This document shows, piece after piece, positions 15,731 to 23,182 of a stretch of 33,919 nucleotides of DNA; within the stretch, counting starts at the first letter, position 1; every line of letters starts with the position of its first letter. Under the pieces are notes generated by a model that did not search any database, was not told the DNA's origin, and worked only from the letters and a program-made list of their open reading frames with translations. Origin of the DNA: Acidobacteriota bacterium (GTDB taxonomy: Bacteria > Acidobacteriota > Polarisedimenticolia > JACPZX01); NCBI GenBank assembly GCA_016195325.1, contig JACPZX010000064.1, positions 1-33,919 on the forward strand, given 5' to 3'. The translations under genes were made by a program, and so were the position numbers.

Positions 15731-15738
15731 TGTACCTT
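15731..15738 (+). promoter_or_regulatory. Conserved TGTACCTT element before kinase 2
   Basis: This is identical to the octamer before kinase 1 and lies 11 bases before ATG 15750. The shared octamer despite different surrounding sequence suggests a common promoter element or inheritance from the kinase duplication. Confidence 0.4.
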
Positions 15739-15749
15739 TCCGCTCGTCT

Positions 15750-18446
15750 ATGACCCTCACCCCCGGCACGCGCCTCGGCCCGTACGAGATCGTCGGCCCG
15801 CTCGGGGCCGGCGGCATGGGCGAGGTGTACCGGGCGCGCGACACCCGGCTCGATCGTGCCGTCGCCATCAAGGTGCTGCCGGCGCACCTCTCGTCGAACG
15901 CGGGGCTGAAGGCGCGGTTCGAGCGCGAGGCGCGCGCCGTCTCGAGCCTGAACCACCCGAACATCTGCACGCTGCACGACATCGGCCGCGAGGGGGAGAC
16001 CGACTTCCTCGTCATGGAGCTCCTCGAGGGGGAAACGCTCGCCGCGCGCCTCGAGCGCGGGGCGATCCCCACCGGCGAGCTGATCCGGATGGGCGTCGAG
16101 ATCGCGGCGGGGCTCGATCGCGCGCACCGCGCCGGGATCATCCACCGCGACCTGAAGCCCGGGAACATCATGCTGACGAAGTCGGGGGCAAAGCTCCTCG
16201 ACTTCGGCGTGGCGCGGAGCCTCGCCGCCTCATCCCCCTCCGGCGCGGGTCTCACGGCGGCGCCCACGATGCACAGCCCGCTCACGGCGGAAGGGTCGAT
16301 CGTCGGGACGTTCCAGTACATGGCCCCCGAGCAGTTCGAGGGGAAGGAGGCCGACGCCCGGAGCGACATCTTCGCCTTCGGCTCGGTCGTCTACGAGGCG
16401 GCGACGGGAGTGCGCGTCTTCGAGGGGAAGACGCAGGCGACGCTCATCGCGGCGATATTGAAGGAAGAGCCGAAGGCCCCGATGGAGCTCCAGCCGATGA
16501 TCCCGCCGGCGCTCGATCGGCTGATCCGGACCTGCCTCGCGAAGGACCCCGAGGAGCGGCGTCAGACCGTCCACGACGTGCTGCTCGAGCTGAAGTGGAT
16601 CGCCGAGAGCGGCTCGAAGGCGGGGGTCGCGATGCCGGGAGATGTCACGACGGCGCCAATCGCGATTCCGAGGCGGGCTTCCGTCCTTCCGTGGCTCCTC
16701 GTCCTCACGCTGGGCGCGACGCTCGCCGCGGTGGCCGTCACGGTGATGCGGACGAAGCCCGCGGCCGCGGAGGCCGTGCGACTCGGCATTCCCGCCCCGG
16801 AAGGGGCGATCTTCAACCTCTCCGGAGATGTCGGGGGGCCGCCGGTCCTCTCCGCCGACGGAAAGTTGCTCGCCTTCTCGGCGATTGCGAAGGACAGCCG
16901 GAGCCACCTGTTCGTCCGGCCGCTCGACTCTCTCGAAGCCCGGATCATCCCCGGGACCGAGGGGGCGAACTTCCCCTTCTGGTCCCCCGACGGGCGCTCC
17001 CTCGGCTACTTCGCGGACGAGAAGCTGAAGCGCGTCGACGTGGCGACGGGAACGTCCTTCACGCTGTGCGACACGAACCAGGCCCGCGGAGGCACCTGGC
17101 TGGCCGACGGGACGATTCTCTTCGCGCCGAGCTTCCAGTCGGCGATCCATCGGATACCGGCCGGCGGGGGGAAGCCCGTGCCGGTCACGACGATGGACGC
17201 GTCGAAGCACACGACGCACCGGTGGCCGCAGGCGCTGCCCGACGGCCGCCACTTCCTGTACATGGCGGCGTCTCACAAGACGGGCCCCGCCCCCGACACC
17301 GGGATTTACTTCGGATCGGTGGACGGCGGGGAGGAGAAGTTCCTCGTGAAGACGCTCGCGAACGGCATCTACGGCGCCGGCTACCTGCTCTACGTCCAGG
17401 ACGACACGCTCGTCGCCCAGCCGCTCGATCCGGTCACCGGGAAGCTCACCGGCGAGCCGGTGCCGACGTCGGAAAAGGTGCGCATCGACACGACGACGTG
17501 GAAGTCGAACACGACCGTCGCGGGCAACGGGGTCCTCGTGTACGAGGCGGCCGGCACGTCGGGGGGGAGCTTCGTCCGGTGGATGGAGCGCGCCGGCAAG
17601 CCCGGAGAGCCGATCACGCCGTCGGGAGTCGTGCTCAACACCCGGCTCTCCCCCGATGGTCGAAGCCTCGCCGTGGAAGCGGGAGGGCCGACCGCGGACA
17701 TCTGGGTCTACGAGCTCCAGAGGAACACGAAGACGCGCCTCACGTTAGACACGGCGGACGACGGGACCCCGATATGGTCCCACGACGGAAGCCGGATCTT
17801 CTTCGCGAGCTCCCGCTCCGGCAAGCGCTACGAGATCTACGAGAAGGCGGCGGACGGCTCCGGCGACGAGCGCCTCGTCCTCAGCATGGACACGGACGTC
17901 TGGCCGGCCGACGCCTCCCCGGACGGCCGGTACCTCGCGTTCGTGAAGGGGGTCTACGCGAACCGGACGGGGACGGACATCTACGCCCTCCCCCTCACCG
18001 GAGAGAAGAAACCCTTCCTGGTCGTGGGCGGCCCCTCGAGCGACGGGGAGGGGGCCTTCTCCCCCGACGGCCGCTACTTCGCCTACTCCTCGGACGAGTC
18101 GGGACGCCAGGAGATCTACATCAAGCCCTTCCCACCCCCGGCGTCGGGAGGCGGGCGCTGGCAGGTGTCGACTTCGGGAGGGATGCTGCCGCGCTGGCGG
18201 CGCGACGGGAAGGAGATCTACTACCGGAAGAACGACAACTCCACGATCGCCGGCGTCGCGGTCGAGCCGAGGGGCGGCTCCCTCGTGACGGGACAGGAAA
18301 GCGATCTCTTCCTCGCCTTCCAGACGTGGGGATCCAACTCCTACGACGTCGCCCCCGACGGCCAGCGCTTCGTCGTGCTCACGTTCGGATCCGACGTCAG
18401 CAAGCCGCTCGCCGTCGTCCTGAACTGGACCGCCGCGCTGAAGTAA
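15750..18446 (+). CDS. Transmembrane Ser/Thr protein kinase with TolB/WD40-like propeller (kinase 2)
   Basis: 898 residues, a paralogue of kinase 1 with the same order of parts. The kinase domain (about 1-280) has GAGGMGEVY, VAIK with Lys41, HRDLKPGN, DFG and APEQ. A transmembrane helix follows at about 309-332 (LPWLLVLTLGATLAAVAV). The C-terminal propeller contains LSADGKLLAFSA, FWSPDGRSLGYF, LSPDGRSLAVEA, WSHDGSRIFFAS, FSPDGRYFAYSSDESG and others. All catalytic residues are present. The kinase halves are far more alike than the sensor halves, so the two proteins probably share cytosolic targets but see different signals. Start ATG 15750 gives the family N-terminus TLTPGTRLGPYE; the in-frame upstream extension is not used. 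Its TAA stop is part of the TAAGAT box before the arginase fusion. Confidence 0.93.
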   Translation: MTLTPGTRLGPYEIVGPLGAGGMGEVYRARDTRLDRAVAIKVLPAHLSSNAGLKARFEREARAVSSLNHPNICTLHDIGREGETDFLVMELLEGETLAARLERGAIPTGELIRMGVEIAAGLDRAHRAGIIHRDLKPGNIMLTKSGAKLLDFGVARSLAASSPSGAGLTAAPTMHSPLTAEGSIVGTFQYMAPEQFEGKEADARSDIFAFGSVVYEAATGVRVFEGKTQATLIAAILKEEPKAPMELQPMIPPALDRLIRTCLAKDPEERRQTVHDVLLELKWIAESGSKAGVAMPGDVTTAPIAIPRRASVLPWLLVLTLGATLAAVAVTVMRTKPAAAEAVRLGIPAPEGAIFNLSGDVGGPPVLSADGKLLAFSAIAKDSRSHLFVRPLDSLEARIIPGTEGANFPFWSPDGRSLGYFADEKLKRVDVATGTSFTLCDTNQARGGTWLADGTILFAPSFQSAIHRIPAGGGKPVPVTTMDASKHTTHRWPQALPDGRHFLYMAASHKTGPAPDTGIYFGSVDGGEEKFLVKTLANGIYGAGYLLYVQDDTLVAQPLDPVTGKLTGEPVPTSEKVRIDTTTWKSNTTVAGNGVLVYEAAGTSGGSFVRWMERAGKPGEPITPSGVVLNTRLSPDGRSLAVEAGGPTADIWVYELQRNTKTRLTLDTADDGTPIWSHDGSRIFFASSRSGKRYEIYEKAADGSGDERLVLSMDTDVWPADASPDGRYLAFVKGVYANRTGTDIYALPLTGEKKPFLVVGGPSSDGEGAFSPDGRYFAYSSDESGRQEIYIKPFPPPASGGGRWQVSTSGGMLPRWRRDGKEIYYRKNDNSTIAGVAVEPRGGSLVTGQESDLFLAFQTWGSNSYDVAPDGQRFVVLTFGSDVSKPLAVVLNWTAALK

Positions 18447-18449
18447 GAT
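18444..18449 (+). promoter_or_regulatory. -10 box (TAAGAT) overlapping the kinase 2 stop
   Basis: TAAGAT lies seven bases before ATG 18457 and includes the kinase stop codon. There is no Shine-Dalgarno sequence before the arginase start. This fits a leaderless transcript initiating at or near that ATG. No good -35 element is seen. Confidence 0.45.
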
Positions 18450-18456
18450 GCCCGCC

Positions 18457-20475
18457 ATGCCGCGCCGCGTCGCCATCATCGGGGTGCCTCTCGACCTCGG
18501 AGCCAACCGCCGCGGCGTCGACATGGGGCCGAGCGCCCTCCGTGTCACCAACCTCGCCGCGCGCCTCCGCGAGCTGGGGCACGACGTCGAGGATCGAGGC
18601 GACGTGCACGTCCCCATCCCCGAGGAGTGCGCGGTCGGCGAGCCGAGCCGAAGGTACGCGAAGGCGATCCAGCGGGTCTGCGAGGCCCTCTGCGACAAAT
18701 CGCTCGTCGCGCTGAAGGACGGCCGGGTCCCCATCGTCCTCGGGGGCGACCACTCCCTCGCGATGGGATCCATCGCCGCGACGGCGCGCGTGCATCGCGA
18801 GCGGGCCGAGCGGATCGGGCTCATCTGGTTCGACGCGCACGGCGACATGAACACCCCCGAGTCGACCGACACGGGAAACGTCCACGGCATGCCCCTCGCC
18901 CACGTGCTGGGACTCGGCGACACCGGGCTCACCTCGATCGGGGGCATGAAGCAGAAGGTCGATCCGGCGCACTGCGCCCTCGTCGGCATCCGCGACCTCG
19001 ACGAGCGCGAGAAGGGGCTCATCCAGAAGAGCGGCGTCCGCGTCTTCACGATGAAGGAGATCGACCGGCGCGGCGCGGCCGCGGTGACGGAGGAGGCCGT
19101 CGGCCTCGCAGGCCGCGGGACGGCCGGCGTGCACGTCAGCTTCGACATCGACGCGTGCGACCCGAGCGTCGCCCCCGGCGTCGGAACCCCGAAGAAGGGG
19201 GGGCTCTCGTACCGCGAGGCTCACTTGTGCATGGAGCTGATCCACGACTCCGGCAAGCTCCTCGCGATGGACATGGTCGAGGACAAGGTCCGGCTCCTGT
19301 TCGGCGCCCGCCAGACGGGGAAAACGGAGCTGCTCAGGCACTCCGTTCGCGACGGGAACACCGCCTCATTCGACCTCGGGGCCACCGAGACGAGACGCCG
19401 CTTCGAAACCGACCCGGCGAGCTTCGGCAGAGAGGTGCGCGCCCTCCCCGCACGCATCGGGAGCCTGGTCGTGGACGAGATCCAGAAAGTTCCCGCGCTC
19501 CTCGACGAGATTCAGAATCTCTTCGACGAGAGGATGGATCGCTTCCAGATCTACCTGACCGGGAGCTCCGCGCGAAGCCTGCGCCGCCATTCGGCGAACC
19601 TGCTGCCGGGGCGGTCCCACGTCTTTCGACTCCTCCCCGTCTGTCTCTGGGAGTCGGAGGGGCCGGAGCGCGCCGACTGGCCCGGCGCCGAGCCGAAGTC
19701 GCGCCGGAGGAGCGGACGGAGTCCGCTGCAGGATTTCCCGGCCCAGAGCCTCGAGCGCACCCTCCTGCTCGGAAACCTGCCCGGCGTCCGCTCGGAGAGC
19801 GACCGGACCGCGGCCGCGACTCTCTCGGCCTACGTCGAGAACTACCTCGAAGAGGAGGTTCGAAGGGAGGCGCTGGCCCGGGACCTCGGCTCGTTCGCGG
19901 TCTTCCTGAAGCTGGCGGCCGTCGAATCCGGACGCCAGGTGAACCTCGCGCGGCTCTCACAGGAGAGCGGCGTCCCGGCGACATCGCTCAAGAACTACTA
20001 CCAGGTCCTCGAGGAGACGTTCACCGGATTCTGGCTGCGCCCCTACGCGCGACATGGTCGAAAGCGGCTTCTGACGACGCCGCGGTTTCTCTTCTTCGAC
20101 ACGGGCGTCCGGAACGCGGCCGCCGGGCTTCCCCCGACCCGCGCCCTTCTCGCCTCCGAAGGCCCGGGTCTGCTCGAACAGTGGGTCGGCCTCGAGCTCT
20201 TCTGCCGGGCCACTTACGCGGGAATCGGACACGGCGTGAGCTTCTGGCGCACCGTTTCCGGGGCCGAGGTCGACTTCGTCTGGCAGAGTCCGCGCGAGGA
20301 CGTCCCCATCGAGGTGAAGTGGACGTCGCGGCCCGGGCCGGGTGACGCCCGGCACGTCGAGGCGTTCCTGTCGGCGTATCCGAAGCGGGCGCGCCGAGGT
20401 CTCGTCGTCTGCCGCTGTGACCACCCCCAGATGTTGACCCCTCGCGTCCTCGCGGTTCCATGGAATCGGCTCTGA
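18457..20475 (+). CDS. Arginase fused in frame to an AAA_14/DUF4143-type ATPase
   Basis: 672 residues. Residues 1-275 are arginase (L-arginine to ornithine and urea): VAIIGVPLDLGANRRGVDMGP, then the full binuclear Mn set H99 (GGDHS), D126, H128, D130 (DAHGDMN), D230 and D232 (DIDACDP). Right after LLAMDMVE, where arginases continue with VNP and a final helix of about 25 residues, the sequence switches to DKVRLLFGARQTGKT. This is the Walker A strand of an AAA_14 ATPase (K289). Walker B LVVDEIQKVP, LTGSSARSLRR, a DUF4143 region (FLFFDTGVRNAA) and a nuclease-like GAEVDFV...PIEVKW end it. The ATPase part is nearly complete but lacks its usual first 20 or so residues. An internal ATG (19273) could also start it separately. 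ATG 18448 is a possible earlier start. True deletion fusion or assembly chimera are both possible. Confidence 0.85.
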   Translation: MPRRVAIIGVPLDLGANRRGVDMGPSALRVTNLAARLRELGHDVEDRGDVHVPIPEECAVGEPSRRYAKAIQRVCEALCDKSLVALKDGRVPIVLGGDHSLAMGSIAATARVHRERAERIGLIWFDAHGDMNTPESTDTGNVHGMPLAHVLGLGDTGLTSIGGMKQKVDPAHCALVGIRDLDEREKGLIQKSGVRVFTMKEIDRRGAAAVTEEAVGLAGRGTAGVHVSFDIDACDPSVAPGVGTPKKGGLSYREAHLCMELIHDSGKLLAMDMVEDKVRLLFGARQTGKTELLRHSVRDGNTASFDLGATETRRRFETDPASFGREVRALPARIGSLVVDEIQKVPALLDEIQNLFDERMDRFQIYLTGSSARSLRRHSANLLPGRSHVFRLLPVCLWESEGPERADWPGAEPKSRRRSGRSPLQDFPAQSLERTLLLGNLPGVRSESDRTAAATLSAYVENYLEEEVRREALARDLGSFAVFLKLAAVESGRQVNLARLSQESGVPATSLKNYYQVLEETFTGFWLRPYARHGRKRLLTTPRFLFFDTGVRNAAAGLPPTRALLASEGPGLLEQWVGLELFCRATYAGIGHGVSFWRTVSGAEVDFVWQSPREDVPIEVKWTSRPGPGDARHVEAFLSAYPKRARRGLVVCRCDHPQMLTPRVLAVPWNRL

Positions 20476-21806
20476 TGGGCCCCCTCGGGAACAATCCCGT
20501 CGAATTCCGCCGCGAGCTGGGGCTCCTCGACGCCTCCGTGGTCGTCGCCGGGGCGATCCTCGGCGTCGGGATCTTCGCGAACCCGTCGAACGTCGCGCGG
20601 ATCGTCGGGACGCCGGGGATGATCATCGCCGCCTGGTGCGCCGGCGGGCTGCTCGCCCTCTTCGGCGGCTTCGCGTACGCCGAGCTCGCGTCGCGGCTCC
20701 CCTACGTCGGCGGCCAGTACACGTACCTCGCGCGCGCCTATCACCCGATCATCGGGTTCCTCTACGGCGTCGCGCTCCTGTTCATCATCAACGGCGGGTC
20801 GATCGCCGCCGTGGCGATCCTCTTCGCGAGCTACCTCGACGCGTCGTTCGTGCCGCTGGGCCCGATCGGCGTGCGCGCCGTCGCCGCGGGAATCCTCGTG
20901 GCGCTGACCGCGGTGAACGCAATCGGCATCCGGACCGGCAAGCGCGTCAACAATGCGCTCATGGCGGCGAAGGTCCTCGGCGTCGCCGCGCTGATCGCCC
21001 TCGCGTACTTCGGGAGCGGCGCCCCACCAGCGGGGGCCACCGTCTCAGCGCCCCCCGTCGCATCGTGGCCTGCGCTCCTCCTCACCGCCCTCGTCCCCAT
21101 CATGTTCGCGTACGGCGGATGGCAGAACTGCGGATCGATCGCCGGAGAGATCAAGGACCCGGCGAGGAACCTCCCGCGCGCGAACGTCCTGGGCGTCCTC
21201 CTCATCATCGTGCTCTACGTCGGGCTGAACCTCGCGTACCTGCACGTCCTCTCCCCCGGGCAGATCGCGGGATCGACGGCCGTGGCCGCCGACGTCGCGC
21301 GGGCGGCGGGCGGGGCTGCCGGCGCGCGCTTCGTCGCGGGGCTGATCGTCGTGTCGAGCCTCGGCTTCCTCTCGGTGATCATCATGACGGGGCCGCGCCT
21401 CTACTACGCGATGGCGAGGGACGGGCTCTTCTTCCCGCGGGCGGGGACGCTCCACGCGCGCTTCCGCACGCCCACGTTCACGCTCTGGTTCCAGTGCTTC
21501 ATGTCGATCGCCCTGCTCCTCTCCAACACGTACGACCAGCTCCTCTCGTACGTCGTCTTCGCCGACTGGCTCTTCTTCGGCCTGACCGTGGGGGCGCTCT
21601 TCGTGCTGAGGCGCCGCGATCCGGCTGGCGACGGAATCGCCTCGATGCCCGGACACCCGATCACGACGCTCGTCTTCGTCGCCGCCGCCGCCGGCATCGT
21701 CCTCAACAGCTTCGTCGCCTACACGACGCAGTCGCTCATCGGGACGGCGATCCTCGTCGCTGCGGGGTGCTGTTATCCGATCGTCGCCCGGAGGAGGGCC
21801 GCCTGA
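20475..21806 (+). CDS. APC-superfamily amino-acid permease or antiporter
   Basis: 443 residues with about 12 hydrophobic segments. The first segment, LLDASVVVAGAILGVGIFANP, contains the G-x-G-I-F motif of APC transporters that binds the substrate alpha-amino and carboxyl groups. YAELASRLPYVGGQYTYLARAY matches the next conserved stretch (P-x-x-G-G-x-Y). It should move amino acids, probably basic ones given the arginase upstream, across the inner membrane. The ATG at 20475 overlaps the preceding stop as TGATG, a sign of translational coupling; ATG 20460 would add five residues and is the alternative. Its own stop overlaps the aminotransferase start in the same way. Specificity cannot be read from the sequence. 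Confidence 0.9.
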   Translation: MGPLGNNPVEFRRELGLLDASVVVAGAILGVGIFANPSNVARIVGTPGMIIAAWCAGGLLALFGGFAYAELASRLPYVGGQYTYLARAYHPIIGFLYGVALLFIINGGSIAAVAILFASYLDASFVPLGPIGVRAVAAGILVALTAVNAIGIRTGKRVNNALMAAKVLGVAALIALAYFGSGAPPAGATVSAPPVASWPALLLTALVPIMFAYGGWQNCGSIAGEIKDPARNLPRANVLGVLLIIVLYVGLNLAYLHVLSPGQIAGSTAVAADVARAAGGAAGARFVAGLIVVSSLGFLSVIIMTGPRLYYAMARDGLFFPRAGTLHARFRTPTFTLWFQCFMSIALLLSNTYDQLLSYVVFADWLFFGLTVGALFVLRRRDPAGDGIASMPGHPITTLVFVAAAAGIVLNSFVAYTTQSLIGTAILVAAGCCYPIVARRRAA

Positions 21807-23005
21807 TGCGCTTCCGCGAGATCGCGTACATGAGCTGGGCCAAGGCGAAGCCCCGGGTCTCGATCGACCTCGCGCGGAGCGGGATCGAGGCGTGCCCGGC
21901 CTCCCTTCTTCGATTGAAGCCGAAGGACTTCGTCACGCAGCTCCCGGCGGGATACGGCTGGCCGCCGCTCCTGGCGGCGCTCGGCTCGCGGTACGGTGTC
22001 GCCGCGGATCGCGTCTTCACCGTTGCGGGCGGCACCAGCCTCGCGAACTTCCTCGCGTGCGCGACGGCTCTCGACGGCGCGCGCCGCGGCGACGAGGTGA
22101 TCGTCGAGCGCCCGACGTACGAGCCGCTGTTGCGGATCCCCGAGTCGCTGGGCTGCCGCATCGTGCGGCTCCCCCGCCGTTTCGAGGACGCCTGGGCGAT
22201 CGATCTCGATCGTTTCGCCTCGCTCGTGAGCGCGCGGACGCGCCTCGCCATCGTCACGAACCTCCACAATCCGTCCGGAATGCGGATCGATCCCGCAACG
22301 CTCCGCGAGATGGCGCGGATCCTGAAGCGCGTGGGCGCCCACCTTCTCGTGGACGAGGTCTACCTCGAGTGCCTCTTCGACCGGCGTGTCGAATCCTCGG
22401 TGCACGCGGGACCGAACGTCGTCACGACGAACAGCCTCACGAAGGCCTACGGCCTCGATGGGCTGCGCGCGGGGTGGATCCTCGGGCCCCGCGACTTCAT
22501 CCGGCGAGCCGGGAAAATCCACGACCTCCTGGGAGTGAACGGCGTCGCCCCCGGCGAGGTGATGCACCTCGCGGCGTTGAGGCGACTCGCGCCCATCTCG
22601 CGCAGGGCCCACGCGATGCTCGACCCAAACCTCGCCGCGGTGCGCCGCTTCCTGGTGTCCGAGCGCCGCCTCGAGGCGCACGTGCCACCCGGAGGGAACG
22701 TCCTCTTCGCCCGCCTCCCGAAGGGGCTCGACGCCGAACGCTTCGCCGATCGTCTCCGTGAGCGCTACTCCACACTCGTCGTCCCGGGGAGCTTCTTCGA
22801 GTCGCCACGCTTCATCCGCGTGAGCTTCGGCGTGACCCCCGCCCGCCTCGCCCGCGGCCTCGGCAACATCTCGGGGGCGCTTGACGAGTTCGAAGATGAG
22901 TCCGGTCTCGCGGAGGCGAAGAAGGCGCTCGCCGATCCGAAGAACCGCAAGCGAATCCCCTGGAACAAGATCAAGAAGTCACTCCCCCACCGCCGTAGAA
23001 CCTGA
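21806..23005 (+). CDS. PLP-dependent class I/II aminotransferase
   Basis: 399 residues, fold-type I. Visible motifs are AGGTSLANFLAC (cofactor phosphate-binding turn), VERPTYEPLL (PLP-stacking Tyr), NLHNPSG (the N of the conserved NPSG), DEVYLE (Asp contacting the pyridine N) and NSLTKAYGLDGLRAGW, in which the Lys of SLTKAYG forms the Schiff base. RVSFG near the end contains the substrate-carboxylate Arg. It transfers an amino group from an amino acid to a 2-oxo acid in the cytosol. Coupled to the permease by TGATG and downstream of arginase, it may act on an arginine- or ornithine-pathway intermediate, but the amino-acid class is not determined. A C-terminal Lys/Arg-rich extension of about 25 residues follows the conserved domain. 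Confidence 0.9.
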   Translation: MRFREIAYMSWAKAKPRVSIDLARSGIEACPASLLRLKPKDFVTQLPAGYGWPPLLAALGSRYGVAADRVFTVAGGTSLANFLACATALDGARRGDEVIVERPTYEPLLRIPESLGCRIVRLPRRFEDAWAIDLDRFASLVSARTRLAIVTNLHNPSGMRIDPATLREMARILKRVGAHLLVDEVYLECLFDRRVESSVHAGPNVVTTNSLTKAYGLDGLRAGWILGPRDFIRRAGKIHDLLGVNGVAPGEVMHLAALRRLAPISRRAHAMLDPNLAAVRRFLVSERRLEAHVPPGGNVLFARLPKGLDAERFADRLRERYSTLVVPGSFFESPRFIRVSFGVTPARLARGLGNISGALDEFEDESGLAEAKKALADPKNRKRIPWNKIKKSLPHRRRT

Positions 23006-23105
23006 AATCGCCGTTCGACGCAGTCTTGCCCGGCTCTCCCTCGAGGCCTGAACCCCGCCAAACCCCGCGCCAACCGCCACGTTTCAATAAAGTTCAAATT
23101 ATCTC

Positions 23106-23134
23106 TTGACATTTCATTTCATCCGTCGGAGCAT
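23106..23134 (+). promoter_or_regulatory. TTGACA promoter in an AT-rich patch
   Basis: A perfect TTGACA (23106-23111) is followed by 17 bases and GAGCAT, a weak -10 match. It sits in an unusually AT-rich stretch (about 23083-23122) within the 177-base gap 23006-23182. It would give a leader of about 42 bases ending with the GGAGG ribosome site of the next gene. Confidence 0.5.
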
Positions 23135-23182
23135 GCGCGACTCTGTCCCCACATCGTCAGGTTTTGGAAAGCGGAGGTCGCC

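Noticed and set aside
19273-20475. AAA ATPase as a fully separate gene
   Set aside because: ATG 19273 could start it, but it lies inside arginase codons, has no ribosome site, and the frame is continuous. The fusion reading is simpler, although internal initiation is not excluded.
20450-20475. Remnant of the arginase C-terminus downstream of the ATPase, as expected for a simple insertion
   Set aside because: No VNP or terminal-helix-like coding sequence is seen there, so a clean insertion is unlikely. Deletion or replacement fits better.
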